64,000 bases of DNA, from the NCBI RefSeq assembly GCF_040054535.1, contig NC_090797.1, positions 2,078,501 to 2,142,500 of the forward strand. The letters run 5' to 3'. Numbering within the stretch: the first letter of the stretch is position 1; each line of letters begins with the position of its first letter. The notes beneath the pieces were generated by a model. That model did not search any database. It was not told the DNA's origin and was given only the letters and a program-made list of their open reading frames with translations. Both the position numbers and the translations under genes were made by a program. The stretch comes from Antennarius striatus. Taxonomy: Eukaryota > Chordata > Actinopteri > Lophiiformes > Antennariidae. This document shows, in pieces, positions 50,970 through 64,000 of the stretch.

Positions 50970-53900
50970 GTAGGACGCCACAAAATGACCACCCATAACA
51001 AGTCTCTCAATCTGTTCTATTGAATGGAAGTACAGAAATACTTCTTATAGTAGCCAACATGACATCATATGTCAATGCCGAAGTATCAGGCTGGAAAAAT
51101 GATCAATGGCCAACCCAACCGTGTCGTGAGCCTAGTTGTCATCCTCCGCTGAAACTCCTTCTACCTGCTGCCTGAGGGCAGAGTCAATGACATCTTGTTG
51201 AAAAGGCCTTTAAGTCTCGCAGCAAAGATGAGGATGATGACTTTATGGGCAATGTGATTGCAGGATGTGTGTAAAACTGTACAAACAAGCCTGAATCGTG
51301 ACCATGTCACTGTTGTTTGCGAGAACCGAATGAATGAACTGTGTTTTTGGGGTCATTTCTTTCCACAAAAAGTACTCATGGATCTCCAGCCATAACCCCT
51401 GCAATCCCTGTATGCCGTTGGACGAGTGCACACTGTATATTAATGCACTGTTGCATTTATGCGCCTGTTTTGGAGGTTTCACAACGATTGCAGACCTCGT
51501 TGGGGGATTTGGGAAATATGAACTATTTTCCTGCTTTGCTTTGATGCAAAAGTGAGACTGAATTTTGGATGGTCGGGATGCTAAATGATCCCAGATCAAC
51601 CGTGGCTGTCTCGGAAAGGGAATTCCTGGAAGGGGAGATATGAATCAGACTATTAGAGGAGGAGGAACAGAAAACATCCCTACATTAGTTGCTTGACTTG
51701 TAGACTTCAAAGCATTGTTGCAGCATGTTTTCCCTCTCCTGTTGGAGGCCTTTCATGTGCTGGAGTTGCTTTGGTGTGTGATGTGTGTGCGGTTGCATGC
51801 ATGCATGGGTAAATGCATGTGGGTGTTTGCGAGTCGACCGCCCTTTCGTGATTCAAGCTGAACTGTTCCGTCCCTGGTCGGTTAGGCGCAGGTGAAGGCG
51901 AAGAAGACGCTAAAACAATCAGATTCGACGTCTACTTGACTGAATATTTAGCCATGCTAGGTAGTTCCTGGGTTTGAAACATGATGCCATTGCGTCAGAC
52001 GAGTTATGAATCGGTTGCGTGCAAGTTGCAGGTTCCATCGCTATCGTTGCTAGAGGTAAATCTCTTAACACTGAAGGAGTCCATTCTATCTTGCACGGTG
52101 CACAAATTGCTAAAGCTGTTGCTAAAGCAAATGATGAAGCTGATTTTGGAGGGAAACGGATAAGACGGCTCAACGAGAAGGGAAAGAGTTGTGGTACGAA
52201 GGGAAAGAAGGAGAGAGTTGGTGAGACGGAGAGAAAGAGTGCAGAAAATGAAAGCCAAAGCATGGGGGGGAACAGCGGTGATTGGTCTGGACCACCCATC
52301 TGGACTGGCTGGGTGCCTGGGTGAGCTGGACTGTGGTTTTGCTAGCTGGACCGGATGGATGGATGAATGAACGGAGGGTTAAAGAGAGACAGAAGTCCAG
52401 GGTAATGACTCAGATGGACGGAACGACTTTCTGGAAACATTGATATGCCAATGGAAGACACACACGCTGTCACCAGCAACCGCCTGCAGTTCATGTTCAC
52501 TTGGGATGCTTCACCTAGCTCGTAATTCTTTGACACATCGGCAATGTTTGACCCCAGGAAGGAGCAGTTTTACAAGAAGTAAAGTAAAATAACTGAAATC
52601 GAACTCTGTAATATTGATGTATTTGCTTTCTTTTCGTCAAGACATTCAATCAAAGGGTGTAGCCAAAGGAAAAGTGGCCTTTCTGCACACATGACCAGCA
52701 GTCTGATTTATGCAGCGTACTGTAAACGACATTACCTAATCGAATGAAGCCTCCAAATGAAATTGTGTTTTCAAGAGACAACAGAGATCATTGTGTTTCC
52801 TCAGATTACCTTTTGTGAAGCCTCACAGGTCATGTACTCAGGCTAAATATACATATTTACCCACGTTTACCCCTGAACGGAAAGTGTTTACATGACGGCT
52901 GGATGATGAAACCGTTCACCTCCAGAGGTCTTTCCCTTGAACCCTTCTGATACGGGGTTATCTAACAGGCTAATAGGATTAGGCTAAATGGGCTTCCAAA
53001 TGCTTCATGTTGAAGTCTTCATTGTCTCGCTCATAACAACACACACACATGCACACACACACACACATACATCGCCGCCTGTCTGTCTCACCCTTGACCT
53101 CTTCCTGCGCTGATTGTTCTTACAACAGCAGAGATCAGAATGTCCGACTACCCCCATAATTGACACGCAGGACAAAAACACAGGGCGCCGCTGGATGAAA
53201 CATATCATAATCCCCCCGATGGGGGCCGAGGAGGGATTCAAGGCCACCAGGATAGCTATTCATAGCATCGGGAGACACGGAGGGACCTCCGGGAAAGACA
53301 TTGTGAGGTGTGTGAGGTGTGACACTCCTGGGAAGAATGGTGATTAGGAACTATCGTGAATTGTTCCAGACCTGGACCCAGAGTCCTACCCAGACCCTGA
53401 TCAATTATTATCAATTACATTAAATCTATTTTATCTGACACAACAGGTCGCAACTCAGTCAAATTTTTAACAAGTTGTTGGATTGCTCATACGGAAAATT
53501 TTGGTCAAATGATCTTCTAACGAGATTATTAAACTTTAAATGCAAGACTGTCTATTTGTCCGATTGTTGTTTTTCAAGTGTGACTTCTGCTTTTAGATAT
53601 AATTCATTTTTAATTGCGCAATATAATGGCTATAGAGTAATGACATCATCAATGTAGCTCTCTCCGTTTAATGATGATAGCTGCATTTTCCCCAAAACTA
53701 CAGATTTTTTTTCTTTTTGCGTTAAGTTTTCGTGAAAAATAAATAATTAAATAAAGAGGAAAAAAAATTACTAATAAAACACATTTCATCATGTTGGTAT
53801 GACCAGAGGTAGATTACTAGTGCTAACTTAAAAACGTCCTTTCTGCTTTTAAAAACCATATGATGTCAATAAACACAAATAAATAACAATTAAAAACAAA

Positions 53901-55685
53901 TAAACATTTTTTTTTTCTCTTATTGATCCAAACAGGAAAGCAGTTCTGCAATATTTTTTAATCCACTTTTATGCCTCTATGATAGAATTATTAACAAATG
54001 ATCTTTTGATTTATTTCCATCTCTTTTTTTTTCCCCATTTATTTCCACACTTCTTAATTCCGACATAATTTCGGCGTGGAGAGTTTTCGCTACACCTACA
54101 ATCATTTTTCGATTGCGTTGCCACTTCGAGCAAAGACAAAAAGCCTGAGATAATCTTTGGGAAAATGTTTCTCCATATTTAACATAGGTGGAGGGGATAA
54201 GTGTTCAAGTGATTAGCGGATAAGATGAGGTGGTAAAGTGATCGGTGACATACTAAAAGGCCATTGCTCCTACCACACGAAGAGACGATGATTGTTGGTA
54301 ATTACCTTAACAGCACGGGCCTCATCAAGGCCTCGACACTCTACAGACACTCTTATCTACCTCAATCTCCACGTTCACACCTTCACTCCAGTCCGAAACA
54401 TCACAAGGAGGGAGTTTATGTCCCAAAGATGTGTTTTTGACCCCGCTCTTCCAGCTTTCACTGGGATTTAGTGTATGAGGTTGATTTTGAAATGTGGCAG
54501 GCAGAAAATGGGAATGTTTATGGAGGGTACGTGCCATGTCGGGATGACAGGAAGGAGAAGAAAGACACCCATTATTTCAATTAGAGATCATTCAGGCCGT
54601 TTTATCCAGCATGACTCGCTCCAAATACCGAAAGTCCCGCAATTATTAAATAAATCCGATTAAAACGCTGACAGGATATGACTCCAGGTGTTACAGGTGG
54701 AACACGTTCGTCTAGATGAAGAGTCGCCGTTAAGTCGCCGATCTTCACGGCGTTCGTTGCTCAAAAACGACATTTCGCGAGAAGACTGCAGCCTTCTTTT
54801 TGTAGCTTCTTTTTGTAGCATTAATGCTAATTAGCTGCAGCTGATCTAATTAGCTGTTGAGAAATTCTTCCAAGTTCACAGCATGACAGCAGCATTTGAC
54901 AGGAAATTAAAAAACTTCTAATTCTCATATTTGCTGGCGAAACGCATCCATGGTTCGATCAGTGGCGCCTTTGTTGTGAGTTCCCTCACTTCCTGTTTGC
55001 GGTTTTGGTACCAAAAGAGTCATAAATGGGAAAATAAATGCAAAATTCTTATGTTTTATGCCTTATTTTACCCAAATCTACCCAAAAGATGTCAGTATGT
55101 GTATTGATTGTCGACGCTACTGTACATTCAGCCCTCTGGTTTCACCGCTGGGCTGCACTTCCTCTGGTGCTGATAACATCGGGACTTAAACCCATGCACC
55201 TAATAGAACCAATCATCCAATCGTCCAAGCCGGGCCACCAGGACCCCCCCCCATACATACATACATACACATCAGATTAATGCCCTGGATGGAGCAGGTG
55301 TCTGCCAAAAATTCCATTCCTGTTTAAACCTTCAGGACCGTACCGCCAACTTAATCCTATTAGGTCTAATTGAGTGAAGTCGACAGTCTTTTTCAGTTAA
55401 ACTATGTTCACACACTAATAGGATTCAAAAGGGGGGAGGGTGGGGGTAGAAGGAGGTACTGAGAGTCGTACTGTTAGTGTGTGGCTGGGGTAGTGGACAG
55501 TGTGCGTAAGGGAAGGAGTGTGTTGCAACCAAAGGAGGCTTCCCACTGTGTTTGGAGGTCTGTGCTTAATGGAGAGGGAGGGGGTGGGTTGCGTGTCTCC
55601 ACGGAGGCTAGGTAAGCTCAAAATGGGGGAGGGGGGGCGTTTGTGATCAGCGCAACAAAAAACAAGAACCAAGACAGTCAGACTG
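50970..55685. other. Gene-free stretch, possibly intronic
   Basis: Several mid-length frames, none splice-bounded or recognisable. A short (CA)n is at 53038-53068. 52680-52870 is of higher complexity and could be conserved noncoding DNA, by impression only. Confidence 0.4.
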
Positions 55686-55689
55686 TAAC

Positions 55690-55960
55690 ATCCTGCGACT
55701 TACCCTGATCTACTTCCAGGGTAGGTCAGGTTAAGGTCAGGGTACCCTGAAAGTATTATCTGACTCGTGCATAGCTTTGACCTTTCAGGGTAGACCATAG
55801 GTATGCACTAGGTTTGACCATAGATCAAAGCGAGTACATAGGTAGATCAAAGCACTAGCTTTGATCTATGGTCGTACACTGGCCTCGTCTTTCTATGTTA
55901 TCCGGTTCTTGAGTGTACAAAAGTTGAAATTAGACCTTGACCTAGTTTCCCCTTTCTGAG
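55690..55960. repeat. Dispersed repeat, second copy
   Basis: Same element as 40480-40800. It includes the inverted words GATCAAAGC and GCTTTGATC. Confidence 0.65.
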
Positions 55961-55964
55961 GTTA

Positions 55965-56590
55965 CAGGGAGAAGAGATCAAGAAGGTGGAGGATTTGAAG
56001 TACTTAGGGTCAACAGTCCAGAGCAATGGAGAGTGTGGAAAAGAGGTGAAGAAGCGTGTCCAGGCAGGATGGAACGGGTGGAGGAAAGTGTCAGGTGTGA
56101 TGTGTGATAGAAGAGTTTCAGCTAAAATGAAAGGAAAGGTGTACAAAACTGTGGTGAGACCAGCGATGTTGTTTGGTCTAGAGACAGTGTCACTGAGAAA
56201 AGACAGGAGACAGAGCTGGAGGTAGCAGAGATGAAGATGCTGAGGTTCTCTCTGGGAGTGACCAGGAAGGATAGGATCAGGAATGAGTACATCAGAGGGA
56301 CAGCACATGTTAGAGGTTCTGGAGATAAAGTCAGAGAGGCCAGACTGAGATGGTTTGGACATGTCCAGAGGAGAGATAGTGAATATATTGGTAGAAGGAT
56401 GCTGAATTTTGAACTGCCAGGCAGGAGGACTAAAGGAAGACCAAAGAGGAGGTTTATGGATGTAGTGAAAGAGGACATGAAGGTAGTTGGTGTGAGAGAA
56501 GAGGATGCAGAAGACAGGGTTAGATGGAGGACACTGATTCGCTGTGGAGACCCCTGAAGGGAAAAGCCAAAAGGAAAAGAAGAAGAAGAA
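55965..56590 (+). mobile_element. Non-LTR retrotransposon, 3' fragment with RT C-terminal region
   Basis: Two frames (55986-56225, 56231-56557), offset by a frameshift, encode the C-terminal part of a LINE reverse transcriptase: MEDLKYLGSTVQSNGECGKE, VYKTVVRPAMLFGLETVSL, EMKMLRFSLGVTRKDRIRNE, then RWFGHVQRRDSEYIGRR and GRPKRRFMDVVKED, ending IRCGDP. The 3' tail is an AAG-rich simple repeat. The 5' part of the element is missing, as expected for 5'-truncated insertion. Dead copy. Confidence 0.85.
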
Positions 56591-56821
56591 GTTCTCTGAG
56601 AAACTTTCCAAATACGTACAAAATGAAGACGCAAGGAAAGTGCCATCCGAGTCGCCATGGATACAGAACCACGCCGTCCCATTGCAGTAAAGATTAATTG
56701 GGTTCTGCTGAGCAGCAGATGACATGAATATGTTAAACCCTTACTGACACCAGTTGCTCCATATGATGATATATGATAGTGGATTTTTAATTATATTATA
56801 TAGACATAGATTACGAATCAA

Positions 56822-57445
56822 AACAGAAGGACGTATTATATTACACCAATTAAGCAAATCATATGATCAACATGACTTTTACTCCTCCATGACAACCGTG
56901 AAGTGATTAATTATGCGTTTGCATTGTCCATCTGACCTTTTCTTGTGGTCGTGTCATCTTAAGACCAGAGGGGTGGGATGGGGATGCGGGGGCGATTCTG
57001 GTCACGGATTTGGTTTCAGACTCAAAGGTGAAGTGATCACCTCAGTCACTGTGGGCTCCAAAAACACATTTTGGGCCACAAAGAAAGAGATTGTATGTCC
57101 AGAATTGACAACATAAATGTCTTGAATGAAGTTATATCCAAAAGGTCAAAGGTTACTAACGTTGTGACATTAGAATTTAGCATTTTCTAAATTTATTATG
57201 ATTAGAATCGGATAATACATGGAATTAAACGGTACAAAAAAAATAAAATTTGATTCAATAAAAGTCTATGAAGGTGCAAACTGATGGTCCAAAGCAACAC
57301 CTCAACTTTTTTACAATCTGAAACAGAAAATGCATCTTCATCGGAAACTTCCCACTGACAAAGCAACACGATGCCAACTCGTCGCCGGATGTGTCATCTC
57401 ACGCACCCCCCTCCCCTGTTTGACGTGATGATTGGCGGCTGACGC

Positions 57446-57503
<58 letters not shown>

Positions 57504-57600
57504 CACAGAGACACGGTGAATTAGGAAGGTCAGAGTGGGACACAGTGTTTAGCCAGTGGCAGCAGCAACGGAGACACGGCCCGAGGAAGCTGACCTTTCC
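56822..57600. repeat. Local tandem duplication, left copy
   Basis: Runs from ACAGAAGGAC through TGATCAACATGACTTTTACT, a GGTCACGGATTTGGTTTC segment and GTTTGACGTGATGATTGG to GAGGAAGCTGACCT. It contains a (CA)n run at 57448-57501. Confidence 0.85.
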
Positions 57601-57607
57601 AGGCTGG

Positions 57608-57738
57608 ATGTCAGAGACAGTGTCCCTGGGGAAAAGACAGGAGACAGAGCTGGAGGTAGCAGAGATGAGGATGCTGAGGTTCTCCCTGGGAGTGACCAGG
57701 AAGAATAGGATCAGGAATGAGTACATCAGAGAGTACAA
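57608..57738 (+). mobile_element. LINE fragment between the duplicated copies
   Basis: Internal piece of the same reverse transcriptase (ETVSLGKRQETELEVAEMRM, then LRFSLGVTRKNRIRNEYIR), truncated at both ends. Confidence 0.8.
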
Positions 57739-57739
57739 A

Positions 57740-58330
57740 ACAGAAGGACCAATTAAGCAAATCATATGATCAACATGACTTTTACTCCTCCATGACAACC
57801 GTGAAGTAATGAATTATGCGTTTGCATTGTCTATCTGACCCTTTCTTGTGGACTTGTCATTCACCGAGGGGGTGGGGATCGGGGGGGGGCGATTCTGGTC
57901 ACGGATTTGGTTTCGGACTCAATGTCTTGTATGAAGTTATATCCAAAAGGTCAAAGGTCACCTACAATGTGATACTAGAATTTTGCATTTTCTGAATTAT
58001 TACTGGAATCAAATATTACACGGAAATAAATGGAATAAAAAATAACATTTGATTCAATAAAAGTCTATGAAAGTGCGAATTGACCGACACTCAACTTCCT
58101 TATTATCTAAACAAGGAAACACATCTTCATCAGAAACTTCCTGTCACGATACTAATTTGTCGCCGAATGTGTCATCCCAGCACCCCCCTCCCCTGTTTGA
58201 CGTGATGATTGGCCGCTGACACACACACACACGCTTGCAGAGACACGGTGAATTAGGAGGGTCGGAGTGGGACACAGTGTTTAGCCAGTGGCAGCAGCGA
58301 CGGAGACACGGCCCGAGGAAGCTGACCTCA
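57740..58330. repeat. Local tandem duplication, right copy
   Basis: Second copy of 56822-57600 at an offset of about 900 bp, falling to about 780 after internal deletions. The CA run is shorter. Confidence 0.85.
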
Positions 58331-59890
58331 CCACGGGACTCCCTTTGAAGGAACCACGTCCACAAATCAGAGACTAAAGGTTGGGGTCGGCTCGGCCTTC
58401 AGGGGGCAAACAAGCAACAAAGGGGGCTGTAGAGATAGTCGATGGATTGGGGTATTTTACTCACATTTCATACGTATATAATAATATAAATATAAAAATA
58501 TGTATATCTCTATCCAGGACAACAGGGAACACAAATGTTGGTTGTTTTAAATGAATTATGGTAATTTATTTATCATCACTTTGTTGTCATGTGAGAGTTT
58601 TGTCAGGCATCCTTTTGCCAGGATTTTTCTATCACAAAAAAGCGCTGCAAATAAAAAGATGAAGGAAAAGACAAACAGAATCATGAAACGGAATCAATTT
58701 GTTAAAATACGTTTACGTCACTGAGTTCATGTTGCCGTGAAAGTCGGAACAAGGGAAGACTCTTATGCCAGGACGTTCTAGGGATGGAAATTATTAATTT
58801 TTCTTTCTAAAATGCAGTATGTTTGGAAATAAAGTCTGTTTGTAACCCAACTCCACACATCCATGGTTCAGTTCGGGTTACAATGAAGGGAGTTAGTTAA
58901 TTAAACCATTTCACGCTGTCTGTTCCTCTCATTAGGATAGTTTCCTAATCTGATTATTATCTCCGCCATGGAGGCAAAGTTTCCGTGGCATCACATTTGT
59001 CTCTTTGTTGTCGAAGGGATGTGGATGATCGATGGACTTTCATGAAACTGTGTTTAAATATGCGGGCTGATGGAAAATTCCACAACAGAGACAAATAATA
59101 AAGCTGAACGAATTCAGTCAGGTCAGAGGTTACTCTTGGAGATTGGGTGGAATAATTCTTTGATAGAGGAGTCACATTATGCAGACAACATGCAGATTAT
59201 ATGCTAAAAGGTTGTATATTATATATATCTTACACATATTTCCATATTAAAGATAAGTGACGGACGGATGTAGGAAGACCTAGTCGTCTAACATCATCCG
59301 AAACTGAGCAATGCGTTTCCAATGGCCGATTAAAACTGGTTTAGACTGTGAGGAATCCAGACGCACAAACTTCTTCAGCAGCTGGGAACTCTGGAAACAA
59401 GACGTAATTCAGACGATCACAGTTTTAAATGCAGTTGCTGTTATTGGTTAAATAACAGAAGGTGTGATCTTTTTATTATGGCAATAGTACGACATAGTAC
59501 GAACTAGAATTAGTTCGTACTACTTAGTTTACCTTAGCATTATGCTAAGTCTGGCGCTGTTTTAAGGTAACCATAAATTAAGTCTATTTAATGGACTATT
59601 CTGAAGCTAATTAGCTTTTAGCTTTAAGTACTGTACATGGCATCATCAGCTAGTGCAGTGATGTAGGAACACACCCCGGCTTCCCCTCCTGGGGTGGTCG
59701 TGGCCCTCCTTACTCCTACTTCCTGTCACCAAATCTCGGTTGTTGCGTCTAAAAAAGGTTAAAAAAATAAAATAAAATCTGGGATTCTATCTAATATTAG
59801 AAATAGGGATTACATATCTTATAAATAAATTTAAAAAATTAAAGAATTGGAATAATTGGCATAATTCAAGGTGGCTGGGCACAGTCAGGG
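58331..59890. other. Gene-free stretch
   Basis: No splice-bounded exon, named repeat or RNA gene seen. Confidence 0.55.
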
Positions 59891-59899
59891 GGAGTGTCA

Positions 59900-60130
59900 G
59901 TGTTGGGAGAATCCTTTGCCGTCCTCAAAGAGAGACGGTCTGCACAATTAGCCACACGAACTCTGACCCCGCTCAGAATAATTAATGAATAACAGAGGGG
60001 ATAAAGACAAAAAGCGCAGAGCGGTCTGGTTGAGTGGCGAGCGAGGGTAATACATCAAAGAATGCCGTTAATTGGCCCTGTGGCTTTCATTCTTTGCCCT
60101 ATTTCTTTCAATTCATTGACTCAAAATAAT
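59900..60130. promoter_or_regulatory. Possible conserved noncoding element
   Basis: High-complexity, homeobox-site-rich DNA (AGAATAATTAATGAATAACA, GTTAATTGGCCC), unlike neighbouring low-complexity sequence. The call is an impression; conservation cannot be tested here. Confidence 0.25.
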
Positions 60131-60391
60131 GGGTTCAGGTTCATTATCAACAGGTCGTAAGCCTTGGGAGTGCCAAAATTCAACAGGGGTGTGTGTGTGT
60201 GTGTGTGAGTCTTTGCAAGCATGTGTGCAGAATGTATCCGTGTGTGTAAATAACACCCCCCCCACACCAAAATCCTGATGACATCAAGTCCTGACTGGGA
60301 AAACTAGGAGTTACATCGTTGGGTTGAGACGGGAGCAACAGGCTACGCTTAACGTTTTTAGGTTGGAGTGTAGGTTTGGTTCGTCGTCACC

Positions 60392-60418
60392 ATGCTGGAA
60401 TATAACTGGTACGGACAG
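60392..60418 (+). CDS. Possible micro first exon
   Basis: ATG in good context (GTCACCATGC) opens MLEYNWYGQ and runs into a strong donor CAG/GTGAGT. It could be a first coding exon of a gene lying beyond the window, or chance. No homologue is recognised. Confidence 0.3.
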
Positions 60419-60419
60419 G

Positions 60420-63400
60420 TGAGTAAAACCGACACACCTACCCCGGCGGTGACGCTTTAATAAAGCAGCAAACAATCGTGATCACGTGCGGACGATCTCA
60501 ACGAGACGGATGTCCCTGCCAACGAGATCCGTGACATCCAATCGAATCTTCAAACAATATGTCCGAGTCATGTGCTTTTGTACGCCTCGGATAAAGAGCG
60601 CCTTTGTTTTTTGGGTGGCAGCGCGGGGTGGGGGCTATGTTGACTCTGTTACACGTGAAAATGAAATGAAAGAGCACCCCCCCCCCCCGCCCCTTACCAA
60701 ATTCAAAGCTCATAGTGTGAGGAACAGTCCCAATTAAATTTAGAGAGATATTGATGATTAAAACCAGAAATGTCTGTTAGAATCATAAATCTTGATTATC
60801 TAGAACATCCCTGAGGCCCTTTAATTTGGGCTAATGTGGAAAGACCGTAATCTCTATGATTCATATTGCATGCAAATACAAAGCACAAATAAACAGAATA
60901 AATAAATGAATTCTAGCTGAACATACATGCATCGGTTTTTACTTCCTGCCATATTTTTGATTCTTCGACTTTGATTGCGTGATTAGTTTGCTGTAAGTTA
61001 CCCTGAGTGGAAGTGATTCAGACGGTTACATAAAGCTTTGTTGTACAGTGGCATTAAATCAGTTTCCATCAAAAGAACATTGAGAGAACACTCGTCCCAA
61101 TTTGTTGAATTTTGATTAAAAAAATCCAAGATATTCAAATACAAAACAGCAACGAAGGAGAAGTCCGATTTTTGTGGCGCCTGTAATCGCACCAGGATTT
61201 GTCAAACTCTTCTTTTACTACGGTTAAACGTTGCTGCCTCTCATATTTAGACATCAGTCCTGCAGGTGCATGGAAAATGTAATCAACAGGTTTAAATGTG
61301 ACTAAAATGAATAAACATGCACCCATAACCAATTATGTGATGCACACTTTAAGGGCCAATACAAAACATGCGTGAAATGTCATTGACGTCCATCCTGCTA
61401 TTTTTGGCCAGACGTGAATAGACCATACCCGTCAAACCTGTTGCATACGGACTAATGAACAGACAAGATAAAGTAATTATCTGTAATAGTGATAATTTAA
61501 TAATACCATTCACGCCATAGATATATATATTAGATAACAAGAGTCTGTCTTCTAGAAAGCACCATGTGCATCCAAATTTGGTTGGACCGTTGGGTGTCTA
61601 ATGCAAAATATTTAATTTCATGTAGGACAAAACAAATATAAAAAAAATCTGATTGTCTGAAGCAAATTTAGTCTCATCTGGTGCAAAGTCGATTCAGTTT
61701 TGGAAATGCGTTGTTTTGCCGGGTTGGTGTGATTCATAGAATACCTTAAGTTTGGGTCAAAACATCAAATACTGTACAAGACGAAAGCAAAACAGACTCA
61801 AAATGAATGTTAACTTCTCTAAAAGCACAAAGCAGAAGGTTCCCCATAGTGGGGTGAGCCATGTCAGGCAATTAATACCCTGAAATACCCCTTTTAAGTG
61901 AGTCTTTTGGTCTCCAGGGCTCCCCATTGTGATGAAACGACCGATGTTGTCTCATGTTAGCCTCACACAGGTGCCCCCCCCCCCCCTGGTTGCACATCAA
62001 ATCACCATCTCAACTGGAGATGGAGAGAGAGAAGAGACAGATGGAGGGAGTGAGATAAGAAGTGCAGATAGAAGGAGATACAGGGAGGGGAAAAAGTGAA
62101 AGGTGGTAGGGTAGATTTTCTGCTTTGGTGGGATTTGCTTTAAGTCTTTCTGTATCACGGTTGCACTTTATGACCTCTGGATAGTTAAGATACTTTCACA
62201 CAAGAAACGAGAGTTAATACGGTCTTTAATCCAGTAACTACACCACATAACTTTCCAGAACTGCCCCCACCATTGGTTAGAAATACATTAAAATGGCAGT
62301 TAAAGGGGAAGGAAGCATACTATTGAGTGGTAATTTCAAGGACTCTCCGAGACTATCAGTAAATGTTTAAAGCTGTGGGAAACAATGTAGGAAACAAATC
62401 CAGGAGATGAAATGAGATAAACCGGGTTGTGTTGCATTAATAATTGTTAATAAAAAAGTTTCTGCTCAAAATGAAATCACCACATGGTGAAAACTCAAGA
62501 GAGTTAAAATGTTTGCAGATGATACGCGATAATTAGCCTGTCAGGAAGTCTTTAGTGATTAGACTTTTTGGGCCAGATCGGTAAGATAAATCCCCTCATG
62601 GAGGCCGGACACTGGCGGCGGCGGTTGATGACTCTGCTGAGACCAGTGAGGCCTGATGAAGTTTATGAATCCACAAAGACTCTGCAGAGAGACGTGAGAT
62701 GGGAGGGAGATTCAGCGTTTAAAGTAGACGGACAGATGTTCTGTGGGATGGATTATCCGTGTTGAGGGAGCTGATTTCTGCAGCATACCGAAATGAACCG
62801 CAACGGCTGTTCAGACCGTCAGAAATCCATTCCAGCTCATATGGCAAGCTGTCAAGTAAAGTATACACATGTATGTCATGGGCTAATACATGCATCAGCA
62901 AGGGCCTGAGTCCCTAGTGCGTTTCCACTGTTGAGAAATATGCATGAAGATAGTTTGGATTTCGTGACTTAGAACTACTGATATGACAGTTTTTTGACGC
63001 CGTTGTCAATTAGAGAGTAGCAACCAAGTTTTATTGACGTTTTTTGGTGAACCGATAAGATCCTGTATTGTGAGGACTTCACAGAAAGGAGGAAGAAGAG
63101 CAGCGATTGAACATCGGTTTCAGTTCAGGCATCCATTAGCAACGCATAAGCAGAGCACATACAACTCGTGCTCCGGCATTGGCGCTGGTGGGAGCGAGAG
63201 GGTTTGAGATTCTGGCAAATGTCCTGAAAGTTTCTTCCAATGTAGAGACCAAAAACAAATATGTGCATTGTTTACCCTGTAGAAATAAAGATCATGGGTT
63301 CTGAAACGTTGATCAAATATGAATCAGAGCTGCCAGCGTTATGTGTCAGACGCCTCACGCACATCGTGGATCTGTAACGGTCTCGCATCTTGGATGTTGT

Positions 63401-64000
63401 GTAGGAGTCGACTTGCACAGAGGTCGACTTCCTTAGAATTAAAATATATAGTCCAACTTGATGTATTTGCTTAATCAGCTTTGATAAATGCGGTAAAACA
63501 TTGTCGTTTCATCTCGGTTGGATGTTTTAATCCGATGCACAAACTCAATCCAGGGTTTAGCAACGGTTCTGATCAGGAATGGTTCCATCAAATGCTCCAA
63601 CAACACAGAACGTGGAACACGGCGATCTCTAACGCAACTTTGGTTTTCTTTACATGACATGTTTGACTTGTGAAAGAAAAACTCTGCAACACCCTTTGAA
63701 CCGGCAGCGACTAAATGATGCAGGAATTAAATTGAACTCAGGCACAGTCGATTAACCAATTGGACTAAGACGAACTGTTGGAACGATGCGCTCGGACAGC
63801 TGTTGCAGGAGCACATTCAGATCCGGACAGTAAATTTTGACAAAAAGAAGAAAAAAAATAAATCTGATTGATTGTGTTAACAGTTGCGTCTGAGGACACA
63901 GATGCCCCAGTTGCAGGGAAAAAAACGTATTTTCTACTAATATGGATTTCACGTAACCTCCAGTATTATCAAAAAGGAAGTGAGTGAACCATCACTACTT
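60420..64000. other. Gene-free right end
   Basis: No exon, RNA gene or mobile element that I can support. G/C homopolymers at 60675 and 61975. An octamer-like ATGCAAAT lies near 60870. Confidence 0.5.

Noticed and set aside
51919-52324. Overlapping 100-126 codon frames near 52.1 kb
   Set aside because: Purine-rich sequence gives open frames on both strands, with no splice signals fitting a single frame and no recognisable domain.
55898-56725. 275-codon frame on the minus strand
   Set aside because: Antisense shadow of the LINE reverse-transcriptase fragment, which is coding-like on the plus strand.

Overview
This is nuclear DNA of a vertebrate, almost certainly a compact-genome (percomorph-type) teleost fish. 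Its genes are split by short GT-AG introns, mostly about 70-400 bp. It carries long CA/TG microsatellites, hAT-type and foldback MITEs, and 3' fragments of a fish non-LTR retrotransposon. There is no operon structure, CRISPR array or prokaryotic feature.

Layout. (1) 0-12.6 kb is a dense housekeeping/liver gene block: itih2 (+, 21 exons), kin (-, 12 exons, tail-to-tail with itih2 and with overlapping 3' ends) and atp5f1c (+, sharing a 683-bp promoter interval with kin). The order ITIH2-KIN-ATP5F1C is that of human 10p14. (2) 12.6-19.6 kb is repeat-rich: a family of direct and inverted copies at 13.6-16.2 kb, a hAT-type MITE and a palindromic foldback element. It holds one orphan first-exon candidate. 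(3) 19.6-20.9 kb holds an SMKR1-like gene whose reading frame is broken by one extra base. (4) 21.0-32.8 kb is a tandem array with a unit of about 2.5 kb. Each of four units carries a complete three-exon, 47-codon gene on the minus strand for a short single-pass membrane protein of the STMP1 type. Each unit also has its own CCAAT/GC-box promoter, a poly(A) signal and a consensus CTCF motif in intron 1. A degraded fifth copy flanks the array at 32.5-33.7 kb. (5) 34.6-41.3 kb holds two tail-to-tail aldo-keto reductase genes with identical exon lengths (316 aa each). One is aldose-reductase-like; the other has diverged in its active-site loops. (6) 41.3-64 kb is gene-poor: microsatellites, a GC-rich stretch, one convincing but unidentified coding exon (50.7 kb), a possible micro-exon (60.4 kb), LINE 3' fragments, a local tandem duplication and possible conserved noncoding DNA.

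Regions 3-5 correspond to genes on human 7q32-q33 (SMKR1, STMP1, AKR1B), so 12.6-19.6 kb looks like a junction between two ancestral synteny blocks. All gene models were read by eye from splice signals and reading frame. For the five large genes the exon lengths sum to a multiple of three, and protein lengths match the families (956, 392, 292, 316 and 316 aa).
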